The notes under the pieces are model-generated. The model saw only the letters and a list, made by a program, of their open reading frames with translations. It did no database searches and was not told the DNA's origin. Position numbers and translations under genes: made by a program. From Actinocorallia herbida (GTDB lineage: Bacteria > Actinomycetota > Actinomycetes > Streptosporangiales > Streptosporangiaceae), in assembly GCF_003751225.1 (NCBI RefSeq), contig NZ_RJKE01000001.1, positions 7,130,001-7,194,000 of the forward strand: a stretch of 64,000 nt of DNA, read 5' to 3'. Within the stretch, counting starts at the first letter, position 1; the number at the start of each line of letters is the position of its first letter. This document shows positions 52,095-61,159 of the stretch, piece after piece.

Positions 52095-53249
52095 TCAGGC
52101 CATGTAAGCGGCCGACTGCTTCCCCACGATCCGGAGCAGGTCGCCCAGCGCGATGTTCACGTCGAGCAGGTGAATGCCCCACGTCGGCAGAGGCGCCGCG
52201 TGCAGGGCGCGTGATCCGGGCAGGCCCGTGACGCGCAGGACATGGGCGCCGTTCTCGTGGACGCACCGGACGACGTACCTGTCGGACGGGACGAGCCAGG
52301 GGGTCGCGGCCGTAGGAGGCCGCCCCCCGTACGTGATGAGGGCGGCGATCCCGAGGAGTCCCGGGACGGGGTCGGTGCGCAGGATCGTCTTCGCGACGCC
52401 CGGCAGGTTGTGGCGCAGCGACGTGGGGTTGGTGCAGGCCGCCTCGTAGTCCGGCCCGGAAGGGAAGCCGCTGCCGTTGTCCTCGGCCGGGACCCGTCCG
52501 AACAGCGTGTCCTCGCCGGGCTCCTTGCTGAACGAGGCGTACGACAGGACGCAGCCCGTCTGGTCCTCGGCCTCGCAGAGCGGGACGTGCTGGAAGTCGC
52601 CGCCCCGGTCGGTCCCCTTGCGCACCGCGACGGTGCCGCCGAGCAGCAGCCCGGAGACGAGCCGGGCACGCGCCGCCGGGTCGGGGTCGATCTCCTCCCG
52701 GATGAGCCGCCGCAGGACCCCGGTGCCCTGGGAGTGCCCGATGAGGACGACGCCCCGGCCGTCCTCGCTCCGGGCCAGGTACTCCTTCCAGGCGGCCACG
52801 ACGTCGCCGTAGGCGATCCGCGCGCTCTCGGCCTGGAGTTCCGGCCCGTAGAGGCCGCCGACGGCCAGCGCGGTGAGGGTCCGCTGCCGGTAGACGGGCG
52901 CCCAGACCTCGCACACGTCGGAGAAGCGCGCGGCCTGGTGCCTGGCTATCGACGTGACGGGCGGGGTCGCCTTGAGGCTCGCGTTCGGTGTCGGCTCTTG
53001 GGAGACCGTCGGGTACACATAGAAGCAGTCCACAGGCCGGCTCTCGGGCACGGTCGTGGTCTTGCCGGTCCGTTCGTCCGTCGTGGGCAGGCCGCCCTGG
53101 CAGGGGTCGGAGGCCAGGTCGGGAGCGCACAGCCACACCGTCGCGGGCTCCCCCGCCGCGGAGGGCGCCTGCGCCGGCCCGCCCACCAGCCCCGCCAGCA
53201 GCCCGACGGCGAGCAGCCGCCGCGTCACTCCGTCCCGCCTGAACCGCAT
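52095..53249 (-). CDS. secreted DUF3089 alpha/beta hydrolase
   Basis: 384 residues from MRFRRDGVTRRL, signal peptide LLAVGLLAGLVGGPAQAPSA. DUF3089 features: VDCFYVYPTVSQEP, CEVWAPVYRQRTL, and lipase elbow VVLIGHSQGTGVL with nucleophile Ser near residue 169. Other Cys (LCAPD, CQGGLP, CEAEDQTGC) may form disulfides. Likely an extracellular esterase or lipase of unknown substrate. Confidence 0.87.
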   Translation of the reverse strand: MRFRRDGVTRRLLAVGLLAGLVGGPAQAPSAAGEPATVWLCAPDLASDPCQGGLPTTDERTGKTTTVPESRPVDCFYVYPTVSQEPTPNASLKATPPVTSIARHQAARFSDVCEVWAPVYRQRTLTALAVGGLYGPELQAESARIAYGDVVAAWKEYLARSEDGRGVVLIGHSQGTGVLRRLIREEIDPDPAARARLVSGLLLGGTVAVRKGTDRGGDFQHVPLCEAEDQTGCVLSYASFSKEPGEDTLFGRVPAEDNGSGFPSGPDYEAACTNPTSLRHNLPGVAKTILRTDPVPGLLGIAALITYGGRPPTAATPWLVPSDRYVVRCVHENGAHVLRVTGLPGSRALHAAPLPTWGIHLLDVNIALGDLLRIVGKQSAAYMA

Positions 53250-53508
53250 GACCGCCCCTCCACCGCTGTGTCCCGCGTCACAGCCCACCTTGGGTACGCG
53301 GAGCCGCCGCGCCTAGCGGCGGGAGTGACAGGCCCCGGCCTTCGACCTGTTGCCGTGGCCACTAGACAGCACGTGACGAAGGACGCACTTCATGGCGGAA
53401 CGGGCTTCTTGACTGTTTCGGTCGGGATTAACTAGTGTCACTGCCCAATCGGGTAGATATGGTAGACGCCGCTGGTGAACGCCATAGTGAGCAAAGGGTA
53501 GGTGGCGG
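53250..53508. promoter_or_regulatory. divergent promoter region, DUF3089 / peptide importer operon
   Basis: About 260 bases; the part at 53400-53500 is lower in GC (GTTTCGGTCGGGATTAACTA) and probably holds the operon promoter. The ribosome site GGTAGGTGGCGG lies just before the substrate-binding-protein ATG. Confidence 0.4.
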
Positions 53509-55128
53509 ATGGGCGGTTTCGAGCGGGTGTCGCGACGGTCGTTCCTGCGGGCGGTCGCGATCGCCGGGGGCGTGGCGACGGTGCCCGGGTTCCTCACGGC
53601 GTGCGGCGCCCCGGACGCGCCGGAGACCGCCGGGGGCGGCGGCACGCTGGACGAGCTGAGGGTCGCCCTCCCGTCCTCGCTGAGCTCGCTCGACGCCAGC
53701 AAGGAGGCCGGGATCATGAACTACGTGGTCGCGCTCCTGTGCCAGGAGGCCCTGGTCGGCGTCGGCCCCGACGGCGACCTCGTGCCCGCGCTGGCCGAGT
53801 CCTGGGAGAGCGACGACGCGAAGACCTTCGTCTACCGGCTCCGCAAGGACGTGAAGTTCTCCGACGGCACCCCCGTCACCGCCGCCGACATCGTCGCGAG
53901 CCTGGAGTACAACACCGAGAAGGGCTCCACCTCGGCGTTCGCCTACGCCTACGCGGGCGTGAAGTCCGTCAAGGCGACCGGCGAGCACGAGATCACGATC
54001 AAGCTGGACCAGATCGACAGCTCCTTCGCCTGGACGGTCTCCCCCGGCACCCTGCTCGTCACCAGCGCGAAGTTCCTCGCGAACGGCGACAAGATCGGCA
54101 CCCCGGACGTCAAGATCCTCGGCACCGGCCCCTACAAGGTCACCGAGTTCGCACCGGACTCCCACGTCACCCTGGAGCGCAACGACGCCTGGTGGGGCGG
54201 CAAGGCGGAGATCGCCAAGATCCGCTTCGAGTTCATCGCCGAGGACTCCACCCGGCTGCTGGCCATGCGGCAGGGCGAGGTCGACATCGCGCTCAACGTG
54301 CCGCTGGAGCAGCTCGCCCAGTGGCAGGGCCTGGACGGCGTCGAGGTCAAGACCACCACCGACCGCTCGCTCGTCGCGCTGGCCTTCAACACCGCGGTCA
54401 AGCCGTTCGACGACCTGCGCGTCCGCAAGGCGATCGGGCACGCCGTCGACCGCAAGGGCATCGTGGACGGCATCCTCGGCGGGCACGCCGAGGTCGCGAC
54501 GACCCTGCCCTCCTCCGCGCAGTGGGCGGGCCTGCCCGCCGCCGACGTCGCCGCCATGTACGCCGCGATCCCGCAGGTCGACTTCGACCTCGCCAAGGCC
54601 AAGGAGGAGCTCGCCGCCTCCTCGGTGCCGGGCGGCTTCAAGGCCACCCTGACCTACCCCAACAGCGGCTCGCAGCTCGGCAAGGCCGCGCTGACCCTCG
54701 CCGAGAACCTCAAGGGCCTCGGGATCGAGCTGACGGTCAAGGAGATCACGCTCGAGGCGTGGATCGCCGAGCTGACCGAGCGCAAGTCGGGCCTACTGTA
54801 CGGCTGGTACTTCGCCACGACGGGCGACCCCGCCGAGTTCACCCAGCAGCTCCTCAACGGCGCCAACGCGGCGGCGGGCGGCACCAACATCGCCTCCTAT
54901 GCCAACGCCAAGGTGACCTCCCTGCTCGACCAGGCCAAGGCGACGACCGAGGACAAGGCGCGCACCGACCTCATCGGCCGGGCCCTGACGCTCGCCGCCG
55001 CGGACCTTCCCTACCAGCCGCTGTGGTGGGGCCAGTCGGCCACCGCGTTCGGCCCGAAGGTCACCGCCGACGGCTACGGCCCGTACTTCTTCATCTCGCC
55101 CTGGGCCGCGGAGGTCGCAGCCAAATGA
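53509..55128 (+). CDS. ABC transporter substrate-binding lipoprotein (peptide/nickel family 5)
   Basis: 539 residues. Tat-type lipoprotein signal: SRRSFLRAVAIAGGVATV then LTAC, Cys ~33. Family-5 blocks follow: KFSDGTPVTAADIVASLEYN, ILGTGPYKVTEF, RLLAMRQGEVDIAL, VRKAIGHAVDRKGIVDGILG. Binds oligopeptides outside the membrane for the permeases encoded downstream. Stop overlaps the peptidase start (ATGA). Confidence 0.94.
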   Translation: MGGFERVSRRSFLRAVAIAGGVATVPGFLTACGAPDAPETAGGGGTLDELRVALPSSLSSLDASKEAGIMNYVVALLCQEALVGVGPDGDLVPALAESWESDDAKTFVYRLRKDVKFSDGTPVTAADIVASLEYNTEKGSTSAFAYAYAGVKSVKATGEHEITIKLDQIDSSFAWTVSPGTLLVTSAKFLANGDKIGTPDVKILGTGPYKVTEFAPDSHVTLERNDAWWGGKAEIAKIRFEFIAEDSTRLLAMRQGEVDIALNVPLEQLAQWQGLDGVEVKTTTDRSLVALAFNTAVKPFDDLRVRKAIGHAVDRKGIVDGILGGHAEVATTLPSSAQWAGLPAADVAAMYAAIPQVDFDLAKAKEELAASSVPGGFKATLTYPNSGSQLGKAALTLAENLKGLGIELTVKEITLEAWIAELTERKSGLLYGWYFATTGDPAEFTQQLLNGANAAAGGTNIASYANAKVTSLLDQAKATTEDKARTDLIGRALTLAAADLPYQPLWWGQSATAFGPKVTADGYGPYFFISPWAAEVAAK

Positions 55129-57053
55129 GTCGATGGGGCGGGACCGCCGACCCCCGCGCCGCCCACGCCGCCCTGACGGCCGCGCGCGTCCCGTCGGACG
55201 TCACCGCGGACGGCTCCCTGATCGCCTTCACGGTGCCGTCCGACGGCGGCATGGTCCTGCACGTCCTGGACGCCGACGGGACGGGCGGGGCCCGGCCGCT
55301 CCCGGGCACCGACCACGTCATGCCGCGCTGGATCCCCGGCACCGGGCGGCTCGTCGCGGTGACGTCCGATCTCGGCTGGATCGAGGAGATCGACGCCGCG
55401 ACGGGCGCGATCGCCTGGTCGCAGGCGGTGGACGGCGCGGTGGAGGAGGTGATCGCGGCGGCGGGGGGCGCCCTGCTCGTACGGGTCGCCGACCCCGGTA
55501 GCGACCGGGACGGCATGCATCTCGGCCTACGGGTCCCGGCCCCCGACGGGCCTTACGTGGACTCCCCCGGCACCCGCCTGCGCCGCCTCTTCTTGGCCCA
55601 GGCCGGGCGGGAGGGCCTCCAGCCGGTGCCTTTGGGCGGGCTCACCGTGTGGGAGGCCGACTGGGACGGTGCGGCGACGGCCCTCGCGGTCGTCTCCGCG
55701 GACCCGTCTCCGAGCGGGTACTACGCGCCCCGGCTCGTCAAGGTGGACGTGCGGGACGGCTCCGTCCGGACCCTGCTGACCACGCCGTGGCAGCTCGCCC
55801 GTCCGCGGCTGTCCCCCGACGGCTCCTGCGCCGTCGTGGTGGAGGGCCTGTCCATCGTGTCGGGCCGGGTCCTGCGCGTCGACCTCGCCTCGGGCGGCGC
55901 GACGTGCTGGGAGTCCCTCGACGACGTCACCGACCTGGGCTGGCTGGACGCCGGGCGGCTCTGGTTCGCGGGCTGGGCCGGCACGGGCGTCCAGGGCGGC
56001 CTGGTCAAGGCCGACGGCACGGTCGTCTCGCGCTGGACGGCCCCCGCGGCGCTCGGCGGACGCGACGGGCAGCCCTCACTCGTCCCCTGCGGCCCCGGCC
56101 GGGCGGTGACGGTCTGGGACGCCCCGGACAGCCCGCCCGAGGTCGCCGTGGGCTCCCTCGGCAGCGGCGGCTTCGTCCCCCGCACCGACTTCAACGCCGG
56201 CCTCGCGCGGCTCGCCGAGGGCCTCGTCCGCGAGGTCCACCGCTGGGAGGCCGACGACGGCCGGGTGATCGAGGGCCTCGTCCTGCGCCCCGTAGGGCCC
56301 GGCCCGTTCCCGCTGGTCGTCCTCGCGCACGGCGGGCCGACCTGGCTTTGGGCGCAGTCCTTCGCGCCGGGCGAGTCGAACCTGATGGCGCTGCCGCTGG
56401 CGCTGGCCGGGGCCGCGGTGCTGCTGCCCAACCCGCGCGGCAGCAGCGGCCGGGGCCAGGAGCACGCCCGCGCGGTGATCGGCGACTTCGGCGGCGCCGA
56501 CCTCGCCGATCTGCTCGCCGGGGCCGACCTGCTCATCTGCGCGGGCATCGCCGATCCCGACCGGCAGGCCATCGCGGGCCTGAGCTACGGCGGCTACCTG
56601 ACGGCCAGGGCGATCACCAGGACCGGGCGCTTCCAGGCCGCGGTCGTCATGTCGGGCGTCCCCGACTGGGTGAGCTTCCGCACGACGAGCGCGATCGGCG
56701 GCGGCTACGACGTCGTCTACCACGGCGGCGCGGACCCGGCGACCCTCGACGGCCGGGAGTTCCTCGCCGACCGCTCGCCGCTCTACGCGGCGGACTCGGT
56801 GACGACGCCGACGCTGATCCTGCACGGCGCGGAGGACCGGGTCACCACGCTCGGCGAGGCCGAGCGGCTCTACAAGGCCCTGGTCAGAGCCGGTACGACC
56901 GTGGAAATGGTGACATATCCTCACGAGGGCCATGAGCTGACCGACCCCGCGAACTGCGCCGACGCCCGCGACCGGATCCTCGGCTGGCTCACCGGCCACG
57001 GTGTCCTCACCTCGTCCGCCGCCCCCACCGTCCCAGCCGGAGACCGCGCATGA
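55125..57053 (+). CDS. S9-family (prolyl oligopeptidase-like) peptidase within the importer operon
   Basis: 642 residues, no signal peptide, so cytosolic. N-terminal beta-propeller (~25-380), C-terminal alpha/beta hydrolase: LAHGGPTWLWAQS, nucleophile AGLSYGGYLTAR (Ser ~488), Asp in LHGAEDRVTT (~567), His in YPHEGHELT. Cleaves short peptides. Position between binding protein and permeases implies that it degrades the imported peptide. Ends in an ATGA overlap with a 19-residue bridging frame. Confidence 0.93.
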   Translation: MSRWGGTADPRAAHAALTAARVPSDVTADGSLIAFTVPSDGGMVLHVLDADGTGGARPLPGTDHVMPRWIPGTGRLVAVTSDLGWIEEIDAATGAIAWSQAVDGAVEEVIAAAGGALLVRVADPGSDRDGMHLGLRVPAPDGPYVDSPGTRLRRLFLAQAGREGLQPVPLGGLTVWEADWDGAATALAVVSADPSPSGYYAPRLVKVDVRDGSVRTLLTTPWQLARPRLSPDGSCAVVVEGLSIVSGRVLRVDLASGGATCWESLDDVTDLGWLDAGRLWFAGWAGTGVQGGLVKADGTVVSRWTAPAALGGRDGQPSLVPCGPGRAVTVWDAPDSPPEVAVGSLGSGGFVPRTDFNAGLARLAEGLVREVHRWEADDGRVIEGLVLRPVGPGPFPLVVLAHGGPTWLWAQSFAPGESNLMALPLALAGAAVLLPNPRGSSGRGQEHARAVIGDFGGADLADLLAGADLLICAGIADPDRQAIAGLSYGGYLTARAITRTGRFQAAVVMSGVPDWVSFRTTSAIGGGYDVVYHGGADPATLDGREFLADRSPLYAADSVTTPTLILHGAEDRVTTLGEAERLYKALVRAGTTVEMVTYPHEGHELTDPANCADARDRILGWLTGHGVLTSSAAPTVPAGDRA

Positions 57054-57109
57054 CCGCCACCGCCCGCCCGCCGCGCGCGGGCGCGCCCGCGCCCGGCGGG
57101 GCAGCGTGA
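57050..57109 (+). CDS. 19-codon bridging mini-ORF between S9 peptidase and permease
   Basis: ATG overlaps the peptidase TGA, and its TGA (57107-57109) overlaps the permease GTG (57106-57108). Product MTATARPPRAGAPAPGGAA is Ala/Pro rich. Without it, 52 bases separate the two genes in an operon otherwise joined by 4-base overlaps, so it probably transmits translational coupling. Confidence 0.45.
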   Translation: MTATARPPRAGAPAPGGAA

Positions 57110-58053
57110 CCGCGGGCTTCCTGGCGCGGCGGGCGCTCGGCACCCTCGCCGTCCTGGCGATCCTGTCGATCGGCGTGTTCGGCCTGCTCTACCTCGCGCC
57201 CGGCACGGTCGAGCGGACCCTGCTGGGCACCCGCCCCGCCTCCCCGGAGGCCCTGGAGGCCATCCGGGCCCGCTACCACCTGAACGAGCCCGTCGTCTCC
57301 CAGTACCTGCGATGGCTCGGCGGAGTCTTCCAGGGCGACTTCGGCACCTCGATCCGCACCGGGATGCCCGTGACCGAGGCCATCGGCTCCCGCCTCGGTC
57401 TCACCCTCCAGCTCACCGGCTACGGCACCGCCCTGGCCGTCCTGATCGGGCTGCCGCTGGGGATCGTGGGCGCCTTCCGCAAGGGCAAGGCCGTGGACCG
57501 GGCCGCCGCGGTCACCGCCGTCGCCGGAATGAGCGCGCCGCCCTTCGCGGCGGGCCTTGTACTGCTCATGGCGTTCGCCGTCTACCTCCAATGGTTCCCG
57601 GTGTACGGGGCGGGCGAAGGCTTCTCCGGCAGGCTGCTCCACCTGACTCTGCCCTCGGTGGCCCTCGCCGTCGGGGCCGCCGGGCTGCTCGTCCGGTTCA
57701 CCCGCACCGCCCTCGTCCGCGAACTCGACCAGGACTACATCGTCTTCGCGCGGGCGCGCGGCCTGTCCCCGCTGCGCATCGCCGGATACGCCCTGCGCAA
57801 CTCCCTCATCCCGATCCTCACGGCCGTCGGCCTGATCCTCACCAGCACCCTCGCCGGGACCGTCCTCATCGAGGTGACGTTCGCGCTGCCCGGCCTCGGC
57901 TCGCTGCTCGTGGACTCGGTGACGTTCAAGGACATGCCCGTCGTGCAGGCGCTCGCGCTCCTGCTGACCCTGCTGATCTCGCTGGTGAACCTGCTCGTGG
58001 ACGTCGCCTACACCGTCGCCGACCCGCGCATCCGCTTCGGGGAGGAGCGATGA
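57106..58053 (+). CDS. ABC peptide permease (DppB family)
   Basis: 315 residues from GTG (TAGFLARRALGTLAVLAIL). Six predicted helices; family landmarks RYHLNEPVVSQYLRWLGGV, GDFGTSIRTG, and the coupling loop REYIVFARARGLSPLRI-type segment (DYIVFARARGLSPLRIAGYA), then LRNSLIPILTAVGL. The stop overlaps the next permease (ATGA). Confidence 0.95.
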   Translation: MTAGFLARRALGTLAVLAILSIGVFGLLYLAPGTVERTLLGTRPASPEALEAIRARYHLNEPVVSQYLRWLGGVFQGDFGTSIRTGMPVTEAIGSRLGLTLQLTGYGTALAVLIGLPLGIVGAFRKGKAVDRAAAVTAVAGMSAPPFAAGLVLLMAFAVYLQWFPVYGAGEGFSGRLLHLTLPSVALAVGAAGLLVRFTRTALVRELDQDYIVFARARGLSPLRIAGYALRNSLIPILTAVGLILTSTLAGTVLIEVTFALPGLGSLLVDSVTFKDMPVVQALALLLTLLISLVNLLVDVAYTVADPRIRFGEER

Positions 58054-58874
58054 GGATTCCCTTCCGGGTCCCCGCGCCCGCCGTCGCCGTCGCGCTGCTC
58101 GTCCTGGCCGTCGCCGGGGTCTGCGCGGTCTTCGGGAAGCTGATCGTCCCCGGCGCCACCGGCCAGGACCTCGCGACCGGCATCACCTTCCCCGGACCCG
58201 GCCACCCCCTCGGCACCGACGAACTGGGCCGCGACGTGTTCCGGCTCCTCATCGCCGGGGCGGGCACCGCGGTGCTCGGCGCGATCGCGGTCAGCGCCGG
58301 ATCGATGATCCTCGGCAACCTCATCGGCCTGCCCGCCGGATACCTCGGCGGCAGGACCGACGCGTTCGCCATGCGCTGGGCCGACCTCGTGCTCTCGCTG
58401 CCCGCCCTGCTCGTCGCGATCGTCGTCGCCGGGGTCATGGGCGGCGGGTACGGGCTCGCCGTCGTCGTCCTCGTCGTGCTCTTCGCGCCCACCGACGCCA
58501 GGGTCGTGCGCGGCGCGGTCCTGGAGCAGCGCTCCCGCGCCTACGTGGAGGCCGCGCGGCTCCAGAACCTGTCGTCCTGGCGGATCATGACGCGGCACAT
58601 CTGGCCGAACATCCTTCCGGTGGCCCTGGCGAACGCGTTCTTGAACTTCGCGTATGCGCTGGTGTCCTTGGCGTCGCTGTCGTTCCTCGGCCTCGGCGTC
58701 GCGGCGGGCTCGCCGGACTGGGGCCGCACCCTCGCGGACAACAAGGGGCAGCTCTTCGCCAACCCGTGGGCCGCGGTGGCGCCCGGACTGGCGATCATCA
58801 TCACGGCGGCCGCGGTGACCGTCGTCGGCGACTGGCTCCAGGAACGGGCCGAGCAGCGGAGGCTGGCGCGATGA
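58050..58874 (+). CDS. ABC peptide permease (DppC family)
   Basis: 274 residues, MRIPFRVPAPAVAVALLVLA. HPLGTDELGRDVFRLLIAGA is the DppC hallmark (~50-70); coupling loop QRSRAYVEAARLQNLSSWRI; C-terminal SLSFLGLGVAAGSPDWGRTL. Pairs with the DppB-like subunit as the membrane channel. Overlaps the ATPase gene by ATGA. Confidence 0.95.
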   Translation: MRIPFRVPAPAVAVALLVLAVAGVCAVFGKLIVPGATGQDLATGITFPGPGHPLGTDELGRDVFRLLIAGAGTAVLGAIAVSAGSMILGNLIGLPAGYLGGRTDAFAMRWADLVLSLPALLVAIVVAGVMGGGYGLAVVVLVVLFAPTDARVVRGAVLEQRSRAYVEAARLQNLSSWRIMTRHIWPNILPVALANAFLNFAYALVSLASLSFLGLGVAAGSPDWGRTLADNKGQLFANPWAAVAPGLAIIITAAAVTVVGDWLQERAEQRRLAR

Positions 58875-60673
58875 CGGCGATGGCGGAGACCGCCATGACG
58901 CGGGAGGCACGGCCGCTGGTCGAGGTCGACGGGCTGCGGGTGCATCGCGCGGCCGACGGACGGACCCTCCTCTCCGACGTGTCCTTCGCGGTCGAGGCGG
59001 GCCGCTCCCTGGCGATCGTCGGGGAGTCCGGCTCAGGCAAGTCCCTCACCGTGCGCGCGCTCTTCGGGCTGCTGCCTTCCGGGCTCAAGGCGTCCGGGAA
59101 CGTGGACCTCGCGGGAGTGCGGGTCTCGGAGAAGCCCAAGGAGCTGCGGCGCCTACGCGGCACGACCGTCTCGCTCCTCCTCCAGGACCCGTTCACGCTG
59201 CTCAACCCCCTGCGTCCGGTGGGCAAGCAGATCTCTGACGGGCTTCCGCGCGGCAAGCGCACGGCGGCGGAGGTCGCCCGGCGGCTCGCCGAAGTGGGAC
59301 TGCCCGCCGACGTCGCGGAACGCCGCCCGTACGAGCTGTCGGGCGGGATGCGCCAGCGGGTCGGCCTCGCCTGCGCGCTCGCCGACGACCCTCAGGTCCT
59401 CGTCGCCGACGAGCCCACGACCGCCCTGGACGTCACCACCCAGGCCGAGGTGCTCGACCTCATCCGGCGGGTGCAGCGCGAGCGCGGCATGGCCTTCGTG
59501 CTCATCACCCACGACCTGCGCGTCGCGTTCTCGATGTGCGACGACGTCCTCGTCCTCTACGCGGGACGGACCGTCGAGACCGGCCCCGCCGACGCCGTCC
59601 GGGAAGGCTCCCGGCACCCTTACACACGGGCGCTGCTGGCCGCCGAGCCGCCGCTCGACCGCAGGCTCGCGGTCCTGCCCTCGGTGCCGGGGAACGTGCC
59701 GGCGCACGACGCCGTCACCGGCCGGTGCGGCTTCGCCGACCGCTGCGCGCTCGCCTCGGACACCTGCCGCGCAGGCACGCCGGAACTGCGCCCCGCGGGC
59801 CCCGGGCGGCGCTCGGCGTGCGTCAGGGCCGACGAGGTCGCCCTCACCTTCACCCCCGAACCCGCGCTCGCGGCCGAACCCGCCCCGTCCGACCCGGCGG
59901 CGCCCGCGCTGCTGGAGATCCGCGGCATCACCCGGACCTTCCGCGGCGCGAAGCGGCCCGCGCTCGGCGGGATCGACCTGCGGGTCGCCCCCGGCGAGGC
60001 GGTCGGGATCGTCGGCGAGTCGGGCTCGGGCAAGACCACGCTCGCCCGCTGCGTCGTCGGCCTGGAACGCCCCGACGGCGGCACGATCACCTTCGACGGC
60101 ACCTCCTACACCGACCTGCGGGCCCTGCCGAAGGGCGACCGGGCCCGGGTGCTGCGCGGCGTCCAGATGGTCTTCCAGGACCCGTACTCCTCGCTCAACC
60201 CCGTCCGCTCGGTCGGCGCGGTCCTCGCCGAGGCGCTGCGCGCGGCAGGCCGCGAAGGCGGGAAGACCGAGGTCGCGGCGCTGCTCGACCTGGTCGGGCT
60301 GGCCCCGGCCGTCGCGGCCCGGCCGCCCTCCGGCATGTCCGGCGGCGAACGCCAGCGCGTCGCGATCGCCCGAGCCGTGGCGGGCCGCCCGAAGCTCCTC
60401 ATCTGCGACGAGTCGGTCTCCGCCCTCGACGTCTCGGTCCAGGCCCAGATCCTCGACCTCCTCGCCGAGCTCCGGACCTCCCTGTCGATGGCGCTCCTGT
60501 TCATCACGCACGACCTCGCCGTCGTCCGCCAGATCACCGACCGCGTCTACGTCCTCGCCGAAGGCACCCGCCGCGAAGAGGGCCCCACCTCCCGCGTCCT
60601 CGACGCCCCCGCCGACCCCTACACCCGCCGCCTCCTCGCGAGCGTCCCCGACCCCGCCCGCCGCCCGGCCTGA
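58871..60673 (+). CDS. dual ABC ATPase (DppD-DppF fusion) of the peptide importer
   Basis: 600 residues with two complete ATPase halves. First: Walker A GESGSGKSLTVRA (~51), signature LSGGMRQRVGLACAL (~157), Walker B VLVADEPTTALD, and the Cys-rich C-terminal CGFADRCALASDTC typical of family-5 ATPases. Second: GESGSGKTTLARC (~382), MSGGERQRVAIARAV (~491), LLICDESVSALD. Fusion replaces separate DppD and DppF subunits. Last gene of the operon. Confidence 0.95.
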   Translation: MTAMAETAMTREARPLVEVDGLRVHRAADGRTLLSDVSFAVEAGRSLAIVGESGSGKSLTVRALFGLLPSGLKASGNVDLAGVRVSEKPKELRRLRGTTVSLLLQDPFTLLNPLRPVGKQISDGLPRGKRTAAEVARRLAEVGLPADVAERRPYELSGGMRQRVGLACALADDPQVLVADEPTTALDVTTQAEVLDLIRRVQRERGMAFVLITHDLRVAFSMCDDVLVLYAGRTVETGPADAVREGSRHPYTRALLAAEPPLDRRLAVLPSVPGNVPAHDAVTGRCGFADRCALASDTCRAGTPELRPAGPGRRSACVRADEVALTFTPEPALAAEPAPSDPAAPALLEIRGITRTFRGAKRPALGGIDLRVAPGEAVGIVGESGSGKTTLARCVVGLERPDGGTITFDGTSYTDLRALPKGDRARVLRGVQMVFQDPYSSLNPVRSVGAVLAEALRAAGREGGKTEVAALLDLVGLAPAVAARPPSGMSGGERQRVAIARAVAGRPKLLICDESVSALDVSVQAQILDLLAELRTSLSMALLFITHDLAVVRQITDRVYVLAEGTRREEGPTSRVLDAPADPYTRRLLASVPDPARRPA

Positions 60674-60744
60674 ACCGGCCCGCCGCGAAGCCCGCCTTTC
60701 TGGCAGGATCGCCGCGCAAGCGGCACTGCGGCAGGGGAGGCGGC

Positions 60745-61140
60745 ATCTCCAGGGTCACGCGGTATCTCGGCCTGTCCATCTTGGTCGTCGTCGCGGCCGC
60801 GTTCCTCTACCGGCCCGCGACCGACCTCTACGCCCGGCACCGGGCGGCCGCCGACGCCCGGCACGAGGTGGAGAACTACGCGGACGTGCTCGCCGCCGAC
60901 GGGAAGGTGACCGAGCAGGAGGCCCGCGACTATCTGCCCTTCTTCGCCGTCCACGCCTACCGGGACGTCACCGGGGGCGCCGAGGTCACCGTCTCGGCCC
61001 GGGGCGTCTCGCAGGGCATCGGCCCGCGGGTCGACGGGCGCTACTGCTTCCTCGTCCGGTTCTCCGGTCTCGGCGGGCGGCAGGCCGAGACCGACCTGGA
61101 ACGCCGGGACGGAGCCTGCGAAGGCCCCTGGCTGCCTTAG
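60745..61140 (+). CDS. small membrane-anchored protein with no standard start codon
   Basis: The coding frame is clear (one helix, YLGLSILVVVAAAFLYRPA, then a charged outside domain YADVLAADGKVTEQEARDYL, YCFLVRFSGLGG), but it has no ATG or GTG before the helix. The best ribosome site, GGGGAGG, lies 5 bases before ATC at 60745, giving 131 residues; CTG upstream is possible. Family unknown. Follows the ABC ATPase by 71 bases. Confidence 0.55.
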   Translation: MSRVTRYLGLSILVVVAAAFLYRPATDLYARHRAAADARHEVENYADVLAADGKVTEQEARDYLPFFAVHAYRDVTGGAEVTVSARGVSQGIGPRVDGRYCFLVRFSGLGGRQAETDLERRDGACEGPWLP

Positions 61141-61159
61141 CCGTAGCGTCGGCGAAGGC

